Assembly: GCA_003152315.1 (NCBI GenBank)
Contig: PLZV01000043.1
Coordinates: forward strand, 79,514 to 143,513
DNA: 64,000 nucleotides
Direction: 5' to 3'
Origin: Verrucomicrobiota bacterium
GTDB taxonomy: Bacteria; Verrucomicrobiota; Verrucomicrobiia; Palsa-1439
Shown piece after piece: positions 17,645 through 24,646 of this stretch. Each line of letters opens with the position of its first letter. Position 1 is the first letter of the stretch. The notes under the pieces are model-generated. The model searched no databases and had not been told where the DNA came from. It was given only the letters and a program-made list of their open reading frames with translations. A program made the translations under genes and the position numbers.

Positions 17645-17824
17645 TTAATTGCGTGAGTGGTTTCTGGCTCCCTGTCGGTTCTCAAATATAGCCCGCAGAA
17701 TCGTGTCCACGCCTCGCAATGCTGCCCGAAGCCCTACCCGTTTCTCGACGGGTGCGGCGTCCAGTTGCGTCACGATCCGGCGACGGAGCTTCCAAAGAAG
17801 TGTTGTGGGCGGCTGCCGTTTCAT
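17645..17824 (-). CDS. Small basic protein, third gene of SRAP operon
   Basis: 59 residues from ATG 17824, whose first bases overlap the stop of the upstream membrane protein (ATGA). Sequence is rich in Arg and Leu (KLRRRIVTQLDAAPVEKRVGLRAALRGVDTILRAIF) and helical. The four-base overlap and the reading frame favour a real gene. Longer frames extending upstream to 18139 are shadows of the membrane protein gene. Function unknown; coupling to an SRAP gene suggests a DNA-related context. Confidence 0.55.
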   Translation of the reverse strand: MKRQPPTTLLWKLRRRIVTQLDAAPVEKRVGLRAALRGVDTILRAIFENRQGARNHSRN

Positions 17825-18099
17825 CGGAACGTGCTCACAAGGAAAATAACCACGCCAAGAGCGGCAAGCACCGCGTAGTCTTTCCACGTCCACGACAAAG
17901 ATGGTTGTGGCTCCGAAGCGATGAAGTTCTTTAGCGTGCGGGCTATGGGTGTGTCTTGTGGTATGCGCCCCCGCCGGTGCCGGATGATTTCCACGATAGC
18001 AACCAGCATCGTGAACGCTGCCACAGCCAGGGCAAGCGGAATCAAATCCACGTCGCCCACTTTGGGCGTACACCATTCGATGAATCTCTGAAGCATCAC
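17821..18099 (-). CDS. Two-helix membrane protein, second gene of SRAP operon
   Basis: 92 residues with two membrane helices (LIPLALAVAAFTMLVAIVEII and DYAVLAALGVVIFLVSTF) and a charged cytosolic loop (RHRRGRIPQ). Overlaps the upstream SRAP gene and the downstream small basic gene by four bases each, so the three are translated as a unit. No family recognised. Confidence 0.65.
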   Translation of the reverse strand: MMLQRFIEWCTPKVGDVDLIPLALAVAAFTMLVAIVEIIRHRRGRIPQDTPIARTLKNFIASEPQPSLSWTWKDYAVLAALGVVIFLVSTFR

Positions 18100-18782
18100 G
18101 CACCCACTTCCACGCGCTCAATGTTACTCGCTTTGTCAACGGCTGGCGAATTCACGTCACGCGACACCGCGTAAAATTCCATTTCTTCTGGCGGATACTG
18201 CTTCAGTAGCGGCAATAATTTTTCGGGATCTTGTATGTCTGGATTGAGCCACGCGGCCTCAGCATCAGGCGTGAGGATGACTGGCATTCGTTCGTGGATT
18301 GGTTTCAACAACTCACTGGCTTCCGTAGTGATAATCGTACAACTCAAAACCTCTTCGCCTTCGGGTGACTTCCAGTGTTCCCACAAGCCAGCGAACCCGA
18401 ACGGCTCGCGATTCTTGAGAACGACACGGAGAGGTTGTTTCACCTTTCCCAGTTTCTGCCATTCATAAAAACCGTCAGCAGGGATAAGGCAACGGCGTTT
18501 CTTCAACGCGTCCCGAAAAGCAGGCCTCTCAGCCAAGGTCTCAGCGCGAGCATTTATCATCCGATTGCCAATGCTGGCGTCTTTCGCCCAGGAAGGTATC
18601 AGGCCCCAGCGCATTTGCTTCATATACCGCTTACCGTCATCACCGACCACGATCACCGCTTGCGTTGGCGCGAAATTATACCGAGGCAGCGCACAGGTGG
18701 CCCATTCATCGACGGGCATCGGTGCGCCGAAACGATCGGCCACTTTCTTCATGTCAGCAGTTAGCGTATAACGCCCGCACAT
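18096..18782 (-). CDS. SRAP (HMCES/YedK) abasic-site protein
   Basis: 228 residues, full length for the family. The N-terminus is MCGRYTL, so Cys2 becomes the catalytic N-terminal residue after Met removal. Further motifs are the INARAETLAERP segment (N77, E81), FYEW (E108), and PIHERMPVIL (H163). SRAP proteins form a thiazolidine crosslink to abasic sites in single-stranded DNA and shield them, and are often linked to SOS or mobile DNA. It heads a three-gene overlapping operon within the integrative element. Its presence fits an element that passes through single-stranded DNA. Confidence 0.95.
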   Translation of the reverse strand: MCGRYTLTADMKKVADRFGAPMPVDEWATCALPRYNFAPTQAVIVVGDDGKRYMKQMRWGLIPSWAKDASIGNRMINARAETLAERPAFRDALKKRRCLIPADGFYEWQKLGKVKQPLRVVLKNREPFGFAGLWEHWKSPEGEEVLSCTIITTEASELLKPIHERMPVILTPDAEAAWLNPDIQDPEKLLPLLKQYPPEEMEFYAVSRDVNSPAVDKASNIERVEVGA

Positions 18783-18867
18783 ATTCCGGTAGTGTCTTAA
18801 TTTGAAATTCGTGACAAGTCAAACTGCATGGCTTGACTCCTTCATAGCGGCGGCGTACATCACAAGC

Positions 18868-19152
18868 ATGTCGCTTTTTTACACAGAATGGTGCGACAAG
18901 CACGGCTTCGACTACGCCGATCCAGACGCTCGTATCGGCTGGAAGAGGTACAGCCAAGAAGAAATGCGGCGACCGCAGCCCAAGCCAACCCCCTACCTCA
19001 GCGGCCAAATCACAAGAACGTGGATGGACGACCGCGCCGACGAACTGCGCCGTCGTTCCTATCAGCGGCTGTATCGGATCATCTGGCCGACTCAGCCGCT
19101 TAAAATCGTCCGTTTTTCCGTTGCTTCGCAGCCGTCTCAACCGACTCTATGA
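18868..19152 (+). CDS. Hypothetical protein (94 aa)
   Basis: Start set at ATG 18868 (MSLFYTEWCDKHGFDY); an in-frame ATG at 18802 would add 22 residues lacking protein-like character. Charged and aromatic, with GWKRYSQEEM and TRTWMDDRADELRRRS. The C-terminal 17 codons lie within a 51-bp sequence that recurs at 20666, so the end may have been acquired. Divergent from the SRAP gene. Unknown function. Confidence 0.45.
   Translation: MSLFYTEWCDKHGFDYADPDARIGWKRYSQEEMRRPQPKPTPYLSGQITRTWMDDRADELRRRSYQRLYRIIWPTQPLKIVRFSVASQPSQPTL
19082..19132 (+). repeat. 51-bp dispersed repeat, copy 1
   Basis: TCTGGCCGACTCAGCCGC... recurs at 20666-20716 in the same orientation with about five mismatches. Both copies end in TTCCGTTGCTTCGCAGC. 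Copy 1 overlaps the 3' end of the 94-aa gene; copy 2 is intergenic. Confidence 0.75.
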
Positions 19153-19394
19153 CCGCCTCATGGCGGTATTCTGTAAATTCACCGTTTACGTGTTAAAATC
19201 GGTGCACTTTCCTGCCACCAATGCTCTCCGCCAAGCGAAAATCAGACGGGCAACATGAGCCCTACGGTAACTATTACTACGCCCAAATCGAGGTGCAGAC
19301 CAAGATTCGTAGGCGCTCCGTCCCGGCTTGACGGACGGCATTATTGGAGGATGATTGGTGGCATGAGCAAAACCCGCCAAGAAAGGGCACACGC

Positions 19395-19634
19395 ATGGAA
19401 ATCGAATTTAACAATCTCCAAGAGATAATTAATACTGCCGAAGCAAAAAACACAGACCTCCAGTTTGTGAAGACGCCTGCATCAATTGAAGATCTCCTTC
19501 TCGTATGGTCAGGTATGAAATTTCTCGCTAAAGAGATTCAAAAGATGCAACCGGTAAACGCTGACAAAGGTAGCGAGAATAAAGCGAAGCTTCAACCGCC
19601 GGCGCCTTCTCAGAATCAACCTCCACCGAAATGA
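19395..19634 (+). CDS. Hypothetical protein, first of a coupled three-gene operon
   Basis: 79 residues from ATG 19395 (MEIEFNNLQEIINTAEAKN). Helical and charged, ending in a Pro/Gln-rich tail. The stop overlaps the ATG of the next gene by four bases. A longer in-frame start (19344) is possible but lies outside the better protein-like part. No family recognised. Confidence 0.6.
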   Translation: MEIEFNNLQEIINTAEAKNTDLQFVKTPASIEDLLLVWSGMKFLAKEIQKMQPVNADKGSENKAKLQPPAPSQNQPPPK

Positions 19635-20143
19635 AACGCTTTGACCAACCGCTCGGCGCAGACGACGAAGCTCCTCGTGTATTTTGGGAATTCCGACCAG
19701 AGCAAATCGAGCAAAATGACTTCAGAGAATTCCTTGCTCGATTCGGCCAGGCAGAGAAAGCCGATTTGCCCCGAAATAGCCAGGGCAGTTTCCATATCGC
19801 TGTTGCCGGATACGACGACGATCCTCGTGAGATTCCGGAAATTCTGGAGATTCGGGCGTTCTACAAAAAGTTTTACGAGGAGTGGCCACATTGGCTCTTT
19901 TTTATCGAGCCGGAAAATCTACGGATAATGACTTTCTGTATTCTCAAAACCTTCACCTGCGTCCGGGACGAGAAAAAGAAACACGTTGTCCTTGGTTTCG
20001 AGGATACAGAGATGGAAGCGTTTATTGAAGAACAGACGTCCGATTTTATGCTCCTGTGCGATCATTCGGGGATAGAGAGTATCGAGGCGACGGAATTGCT
20101 TGAGAAAGCCAAGCGTCGGTTGCTGCCAAAGCGTACCTCGTGA
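19631..20143 (+). CDS. Hypothetical cytosolic protein, second of coupled operon
   Basis: 170 residues, acidic and rich in Phe, Glu and Asp (FWEFRPEQIEQNDFREFLARF, YDDDPREIPEILEIRAFYKKFYEEWPHWLFFI). The segments FFIEPENLRIMTFCIL and HSGIESIEATELLEKAKRRLL look like alternating beta/alpha elements. No catalytic motif recognised. Overlaps both neighbours by four bases, a strong sign of stoichiometric co-translation. The pattern recalls plasmid-borne hypothetical proteins, but I cannot assign a family. Confidence 0.7.
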   Translation: MKRFDQPLGADDEAPRVFWEFRPEQIEQNDFREFLARFGQAEKADLPRNSQGSFHIAVAGYDDDPREIPEILEIRAFYKKFYEEWPHWLFFIEPENLRIMTFCILKTFTCVRDEKKKHVVLGFEDTEMEAFIEEQTSDFMLLCDHSGIESIEATELLEKAKRRLLPKRTS

Positions 20144-20631
20144 CGGACAAACCGAAAACAGGTTGGGAAAAGTATCAGCATGGTCTTTCTATTTTTACAA
20201 CGCTCGTCGGTATCGCAGGAATTATCTACGCCTTCACAACGTTCATCGACTACCGGATTAAGACCGTCGTTCAGGATGAGAACTATGTCCGGCGGATCGC
20301 TGCGGAAGTTCGACCCTCGGTGATTTTCAACGGTAACGGCGTTATCCTTGTCGACCAGGGAGCGATGCGCTATTTGAACGCCGTGAAGATTTTGGATTAT
20401 CAACCTGAACAACCGTGGACGAACGTTCCCCTCAGAATTCTAGTTAGCCCGAAACAGTTTCTCTCATTTGCTCCCTTGCTGACGCCACTAGACCCGACCG
20501 TTAGCGGTTCGGATGTCGAGCGCACGAATCAATTCGATTTCGTTTATACGATTGGAACGGGAATGATGTCTACGTGGGTTCCGCCAGCGCCACCCCCGTT
20601 CCCAAAATTTCGGCTTGAGATTTTGCAATAG
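20140..20631 (+). CDS. Membrane-anchored hypothetical protein, third of coupled operon
   Basis: 163 residues from a GTG that overlaps the preceding stop (GTGA). One membrane helix near the N-terminus (IFTTLVGIAGIIYAFTTFI) is followed by a soluble beta-rich domain and a Pro-rich stretch (WVPPAPPPFPKF). The arrangement cytosolic partner plus membrane-anchored partner is common in effector or sensor operons, but no known family is recognised. Confidence 0.65.
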   Translation: MTDKPKTGWEKYQHGLSIFTTLVGIAGIIYAFTTFIDYRIKTVVQDENYVRRIAAEVRPSVIFNGNGVILVDQGAMRYLNAVKILDYQPEQPWTNVPLRILVSPKQFLSFAPLLTPLDPTVSGSDVERTNQFDFVYTIGTGMMSTWVPPAPPPFPKFRLEILQ

Positions 20632-20665
20632 TGCTACGCTTAGACCGTCGCTAGTTTGACAGAGT

Positions 20666-20716
20666 TCTGGCCGAGTCAGCCGCTCAGAATCGTCCGTCCT
20701 TCCGTTGCTTCGCAGC
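20666..20716 (+). repeat. 51-bp dispersed repeat, copy 2
   Basis: Second copy of the repeat at 19082-19132, about 46 of 51 positions identical. Located in the intergenic region after the three-gene operon. No other feature was recognised between 20632 and 20871. Confidence 0.75.
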
Positions 20717-20871
20717 GTAATAACCGACACCTAGCCGCCTGCGTATAACGCCACTCAGGAAAAAGCGTTTCGCCTGCATTTGGATGCAAGAGAAAGACGC
20801 CGAATTGCTTCGGCGTCTGCACCCGTTCAGGAAACTTCACTTCTTTTGCTGCGAAAGGATTACCATGATGT

Positions 20872-21132
20872 TCAGTCTACGTCGTGATCCGACATCAACG
20901 ACTCGACTTCGGCGTCACCCTTCTTCTTAAGAACATATGCCGTGTATCCCCAACAACCGATAAGGCCTGCAAAGAAAACCGTCGCAGCGAGAAACTCGCC
21001 CTTAGAGGCCCCTGAGATAAAAAAGACTAGCATTATTGCGAGCCACACAGGAAGAACCACGGCACCCACTAACCGCATTACACGCAACTCGGGTGTGAGT
21101 CTAAACACCGGCGTTGTAGCTGACTTTTTCAT
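20872..21132 (-). CDS. Two-helix membrane protein (86 aa)
   Basis: Begins MKKSATTPVFRLTPELRVM and has two membrane helices (LVGAVVLPVWLAIMLVFFIS and FLAATVFFAGLIGCWGYTAYVL), with an acidic end (DAEVESLMSDHDVD). Followed on the same strand by nothing obvious; preceded by another membrane protein (21211-21606). Unknown function. Confidence 0.6.
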   Translation of the reverse strand: MKKSATTPVFRLTPELRVMRLVGAVVLPVWLAIMLVFFISGASKGEFLAATVFFAGLIGCWGYTAYVLKKKGDAEVESLMSDHDVD

Positions 21133-21210
21133 AGCACTCCTTCAATTGTTAAGATGGTTCAAGCCTTTCCAACTAGCTGATCTCGTACCATAATAACAAC
21201 TCCTTGCTTT

Positions 21211-21606
21211 TTACTTATCCCCACTTTCTGCATGCTGCACAATCTTTACCGACTCATCTCGAACTTGCTCTTTTAACCATTTCTTAATTTTCCGAAGATC
21301 TGATCGAGACAAAAACGGCACCCCAGGCCCCGCAGTAACGGTCTTAGACCGCGGGACCATCATCTCATATACGAAAATAAACACCCACATGGCCGATATG
21401 GCAAGTACAACAAATCGCCATGACATCACGGTTTCGATCAAGAAATACCATCCGAAAAAGCTCACAAATACAAGGATGGCGAACGTTACTTGAAGACTTT
21501 GAATCACACACAACTCTCGTTTGTCCCGCTTGATGAGCGTCACATGACTTGCAGTCCTCCGCGCCCAAAGCGCCCCTGTCGCAAGAAGTAGGGAAAAATA
21601 GATCAT
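21211..21606 (-). CDS. Three-helix membrane protein (131 aa)
   Basis: Hydrophobic helices at the N-terminus (MIYFSLLLATGALW) and the middle (VTFAILVFVSFFGWYFLI, FVVLAISAMWVFIFVYEM), then a basic cytosolic tail (RSDLRKIKKWLKEQVRDE). Unknown function; likely paired with the 86-aa membrane protein downstream. Confidence 0.6.
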   Translation of the reverse strand: MIYFSLLLATGALWARRTASHVTLIKRDKRELCVIQSLQVTFAILVFVSFFGWYFLIETVMSWRFVVLAISAMWVFIFVYEMMVPRSKTVTAGPGVPFLSRSDLRKIKKWLKEQVRDESVKIVQHAESGDK

Positions 21607-21674
21607 GAAACCGAGCTTGCCAGCTAGCCGTCGCGATTGAAGTCCAAATCAGTTCGCTCTCTATCGAAACCATC

Positions 21675-22100
21675 ATGCGCCGCACGATTGACTACTACCG
21701 CAAAGGAATGTGCGTGCTGTGGTTGTTACAGTGGACGCCGAAGCTCGACGCGGCGCGCTACACACCGAAACTTTGGGAAAAATGGATTCATGCCGCGTAC
21801 TACGGTCGCGTGTACTACTGGATTGAAGGACTGACGGTCGTGAGTTACCGTTTCGACCCCGCTTTCAAATCGGTTCCCAAGAAGTCTTGGTACACCGAAG
21901 ACGGCGACAAAATCACCGCTGGCGGCTACAGCCAGAGGTTGAAGCGGCATCGAACGGCAGTCCGCGAAAAGACACTCAATCTGGCAAGAGATTTTGGCCC
22001 GAAGCAGCGTTACTGGTGGGAAGGAAACGGCCTCAAAGTTCCCGACGCAAAGCTCTACATGCATCGAGGAGATTATGGGAAAAGCGCGTCCTTCTCGTGA
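21675..22100 (+). CDS. Hypothetical protein rich in Trp/Tyr (141 aa)
   Basis: Starts MRRTIDYYRKGMCVLWLLQW. Aromatic and basic throughout (LWEKWIHAAYYGRVYYWIEGL, KQRYWWEGNGLK). No motif recognised. Its 3' end overlaps by 28 bases the 3' end of the convergent HEPN-like gene. An aromatic-rich small protein of this kind in mobile DNA could be an anti-defence or regulatory protein, but this is speculation. Confidence 0.5.
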   Translation: MRRTIDYYRKGMCVLWLLQWTPKLDAARYTPKLWEKWIHAAYYGRVYYWIEGLTVVSYRFDPAFKSVPKKSWYTEDGDKITAGGYSQRLKRHRTAVREKTLNLARDFGPKQRYWWEGNGLKVPDAKLYMHRGDYGKSASFS

Positions 22101-22597
22101 CGAACGTGTTCCTTTAACCGGGCCAATTGAAATTCACACAACGCTTTGAATAGTGGGTACGAAGCCAATGTAAGGCTGCGACTTTGTGTGTAGTCTCCAT
22201 GAGAGGTAACAATTCCCTTTCCTTTTCCATTCGCCCAACTGACTTCAGTGCCTTTGGGAATTATCAAAACCTTGTTCTCAGTTTCATCACGATGAGCAAC
22301 GAAGGAGTTCCGCAGAACGATCAGATCCTTGTGCATTTGAAGAAACTTTTTCTCACTGAATTCCGAATACTTCTTCGGAAGCGCAGGGTACTTGCTACGC
22401 CCTATAAACGGACGCGAATAGCAGATGACGGCAGCACAATTAAGAGGTTCCCACATTCGATCTTGGAGAGTCTTGACCTCTTGAATCACGTAAGTGATGG
22501 CGGCATGAGCCGCCTCAATGTCCTTTCGACCCAGAATTAATCGCTTAAGCGCTCTGTGTCGCGGGTTTGCCGCGTCTAGTTCAATTGGTCCACTCAT
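22073..22597 (-). CDS. HEPN-like hypothetical protein
   Basis: 174 residues from ATG 22597 (MSGPIELDAAN). Helical, with an amphipathic IEAAHAAITYVIQEVKTLQ helix and later IVLRNSFVAHRDE. The RNSFVAH piece fits the R-x4-6-H signature of HEPN nucleases and related four-helix proteins. Stand-alone HEPN-type proteins are frequent in defence or toxin settings. No MNT-type antitoxin partner is seen next to it. The call rests on one short motif and helical context, so it is tentative. Confidence 0.45.
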   Translation of the reverse strand: MSGPIELDAANPRHRALKRLILGRKDIEAAHAAITYVIQEVKTLQDRMWEPLNCAAVICYSRPFIGRSKYPALPKKYSEFSEKKFLQMHKDLIVLRNSFVAHRDETENKVLIIPKGTEVSWANGKGKGIVTSHGDYTQSRSLTLASYPLFKALCEFQLARLKEHVRHEKDALFP

Positions 22598-22831
22598 CAC
22601 CCACCGTCTTTCCGCAATACTTGCCGTCGCCGATACTATAGAACGGTACCGAGAAAAATGCAGCGATCTTCCAGGGTGCCCCCGCCGCCCCTCTTTGGGC
22701 GTTCGCCGCCGCCCTCTTTCCATTATACCGTCCTGTCAAGGCATTCGCCTTGACCAAGGACGGTGCGTCAAGAGTGCGTAACGGCGCACGCCCGCACGCA
22801 CGGTCGAATTATCAACCAACTACAAACGAAC

Positions 22832-23029
22832 ATGACGTACATCGAACAGTTCGAAACGGAGCTTCGGAAGAAATACGACGAAGCTCAGGACGAAGAAGTC
22901 CTCTTTCGTTGGATTTCCGAGAAAGTCCTCGAAAGCTACCGCAACGGTATTACCGCAGGCCAAAAAGGCACGCAGGTGATCCGCAAGGGACAAAGCCGCA
23001 GGCGCGGTTTCCCCTCACAGGCTCAATAG
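22832..23029 (+). CDS. Small charged helical protein (65 aa)
   Basis: MTYIEQFETELRKKYDEAQD, then SEKVLESYRNGITAGQKGTQ and a basic tail. Probably helical; no motif recognised. The ATG is used in preference to an in-frame start at 22763. Followed 36 bases later by another small coiled-coil protein on the same strand. Confidence 0.55.
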   Translation: MTYIEQFETELRKKYDEAQDEEVLFRWISEKVLESYRNGITAGQKGTQVIRKGQSRRRGFPSQAQ

Positions 23030-23065
23030 TCGCGAGCCGAAATTATCAGTTAAGAAATAAATCTT

Positions 23066-23329
23066 ATGTCATTAGACCAGAAAGACCTCGAACTCATTGA
23101 GCGGGTTATTTACAAGAACGGCGACGATGTTGCCGTATCAATGGCTCGCTCGTTTGAGCGCCTTGAGGAGCGGATAGACGCTGCGGAATCCCGTCTCTAC
23201 AGTCGGATTGCGGAGCTAGAGGACAAGGTCGAGGCCAGCCGTCAGGACATTTCCGACGAGCTTGGCTCGATAAAGGCAGATGTGCGTGAACTGCTTTCTT
23301 CGGACGAGGAACTAGTGGGTGAGAAGTAG
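23066..23329 (+). CDS. Coiled-coil protein (87 aa)
   Basis: Strong heptad pattern of Leu, Ile and charged residues (SFERLEERIDAAESRLYSRI, ELEDKVEASRQDISDELGSI). The type is typical of small oligomerising phage or plasmid proteins. A clear intrinsic terminator follows (23349). Unknown function. Confidence 0.6.
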   Translation: MSLDQKDLELIERVIYKNGDDVAVSMARSFERLEERIDAAESRLYSRIAELEDKVEASRQDISDELGSIKADVRELLSSDEELVGEK

Positions 23330-23348
23330 CGTCCGCTACTCGGGAGAG

Positions 23349-23374
23349 GCCCCGCCTAAGTGCGGGGCTTTTCT
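23349..23374 (+). terminator. Intrinsic terminator
   Basis: GCCCCGC pairs with GCGGGGC across a short loop, followed by TTTTCTCTT. It ends the two-gene plus-strand unit 22832-23329. Confidence 0.85.
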
Positions 23375-23516
23375 CTTGTATGTGCGTGGAGAGGGGGCGT
23401 GCCCCGAGCCCCCCTGCCCCCCTGCCGTCGAACCTCCCCCAGGGGGGTCAAACGCCAGCAACGTGAGTTCTCCTAATATTCTGTAGGGGATTGCGGTTTT
23501 ATCTTGGCGTGATCTG

Positions 23517-23999
23517 CTAATTCGAGGCGGGTTTTCCGAAAATGCGTTCGTCAACCAGTCGAGTGGCGGTCTTGTCGATCTCGGCCATGATTCTTTTCAG
23601 ATTGACGAGGTCCTCATACTCTAGCCCCGCCATGAGCAACCCAAACTGGCTCATTTTAATGCGCTGTAATTCTTGGATCTTCATTGCACCATTTTTGGTC
23701 AATTCTAGCGGTTCGCCGCGTCCCGTTTCTTTCAGAAGGTCAAGTTCTTGTAGGCGCTTTACGATTTGGCCTGCCTGCCCAAAGTGAATCCCAAAAATAA
23801 TGCGCAAGACCTTCTGTGTCACTTGATTAGAAAACTTCGCGACAAGTTTTATCGTCAGAAATTCACGATCGCTTAGACCTTGCCCTGCTTGTCCAGCGGT
23901 CGTCGAGTGCGCGTGCTCATGTAACACTCTGGCCATTGCCCAGCCGTCACCGGTTGTGTCTAACACATCGTTCAATGTTTCGGTGAGTTTCTTATCCAT
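23517..23999 (-). CDS. MarR-like winged-helix regulator
   Basis: 160 residues from ATG 23999. The pattern is SDREFLTIKLVAKFSN, VTQKVLRIIFGIHFGQAGQIVKRLQELDLLKETGRGEPLELTKNGAMKIQELQR. That is a helix, a helix-turn-helix, a recognition helix (QAGQIVKRLQEL) and a wing (GRGEPLELT), as in MarR-family repressors. A dimerisation helix ends the protein. A consensus sigma-70 promoter for the opposite strand lies only 85 bases upstream, so the product could regulate the divergent gene at 24168 and itself. Ligand unknown. Confidence 0.6.
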   Translation of the reverse strand: MDKKLTETLNDVLDTTGDGWAMARVLHEHAHSTTAGQAGQGLSDREFLTIKLVAKFSNQVTQKVLRIIFGIHFGQAGQIVKRLQELDLLKETGRGEPLELTKNGAMKIQELQRIKMSQFGLLMAGLEYEDLVNLKRIMAEIDKTATRLVDERIFGKPASN

Positions 24000-24083
24000 A
24001 GAGTCTGCTCCCCTTGTTTGAAGTAACTGTTTTCCCACTTAACAATACGCCCACTTATACAACAATCAAATTTTGACCGCTGC

Positions 24084-24112
24084 TTGACTACCAAAACAAC
24101 TCAGTTTATAAT
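24084..24112 (+). promoter_or_regulatory. Consensus sigma-70 promoter
   Basis: TTGACT at 24084-24089 and TATAAT at 24107-24112 with a 17-base spacer. It drives the gene at 24168. CTTGTTTGA (about 24014) and TCAAACAAG (about 24142) form a distant inverted pair around it. Confidence 0.85.
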
Positions 24113-24167
24113 GTAGCCGAAGGCGTTAGTACAACAACTATGTGGTCAAACAAGCGGAGGCTATCAG

Positions 24168-24497
24168 ATGAAACGGACTGGTGGCGTACAAAAGGAAAGG
24201 CCCCTACCCAGTGACGTGGGTAGAGGCCAGACGAAGAGCCGAACGGATATTCAGAACTCCAGCGTCTCCCCCCATTATAAATATCTGGGCGAAAAACGCA
24301 AGGGCCTTATCCCCAACAGGGGAGTTCGTTTCCTCGGGGATATTTTCCTCTTCCGGAGCGACGGTGGGTACGTAGTCTCGCACGTCGGTGGCGAGATTTT
24401 CCACTCCACAGAAGCGACGGCTCTTGCCGATGTTCTACGAATACATGGCGAGCAAACAGATACGTTCAATCGACGCCTTGCCGGAATATTGAAGTAA
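24168..24497 (+). CDS. Hypothetical protein behind a strong promoter (109 aa)
   Basis: ATG with a GGAGG site eight bases upstream and a near-perfect promoter. The C-terminal half looks like a folded domain (GDIFLFRSDGGYVVSHVGGEIFHS, TALADVLRIHGEQTDTFNRRLAGIL); the N-terminal half is less protein-like. A second frame (24181-24375, GTG start) overlaps it and also looks coding, so the true product is not certain. A hairpin, GGCCcCTACCCA / TGGGTAGaGGCC, lies early in the gene (about 24197-24225). Confidence 0.5.
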   Translation: MKRTGGVQKERPLPSDVGRGQTKSRTDIQNSSVSPHYKYLGEKRKGLIPNRGVRFLGDIFLFRSDGGYVVSHVGGEIFHSTEATALADVLRIHGEQTDTFNRRLAGILK

Positions 24498-24646
24498 GAC
24501 TTGGACTCGGTTCGGAAATGCTGACAACGGCACCGAAGTATCGAGTATGCTGTTTCGTTTCGACAAATAGAAGGTACTCACTTATGCTTCGCAAGAGTGT
24601 GCCCATCAAACACAGACGTAGGTTGGTGGCAAGGATTTATTAGCTG

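Noticed and set aside
17645..18139. 164-aa minus frame
   Set aside because: Only its last 59 codons look coding; the first part is a shadow of the membrane protein gene at 17821-18099.
16167..19200. CGTGTTAAA motif seen near 15294, 16170 and 19190
   Set aside because: Short A/T-rich similarity may be chance; not enough context to call it a regulatory repeat.
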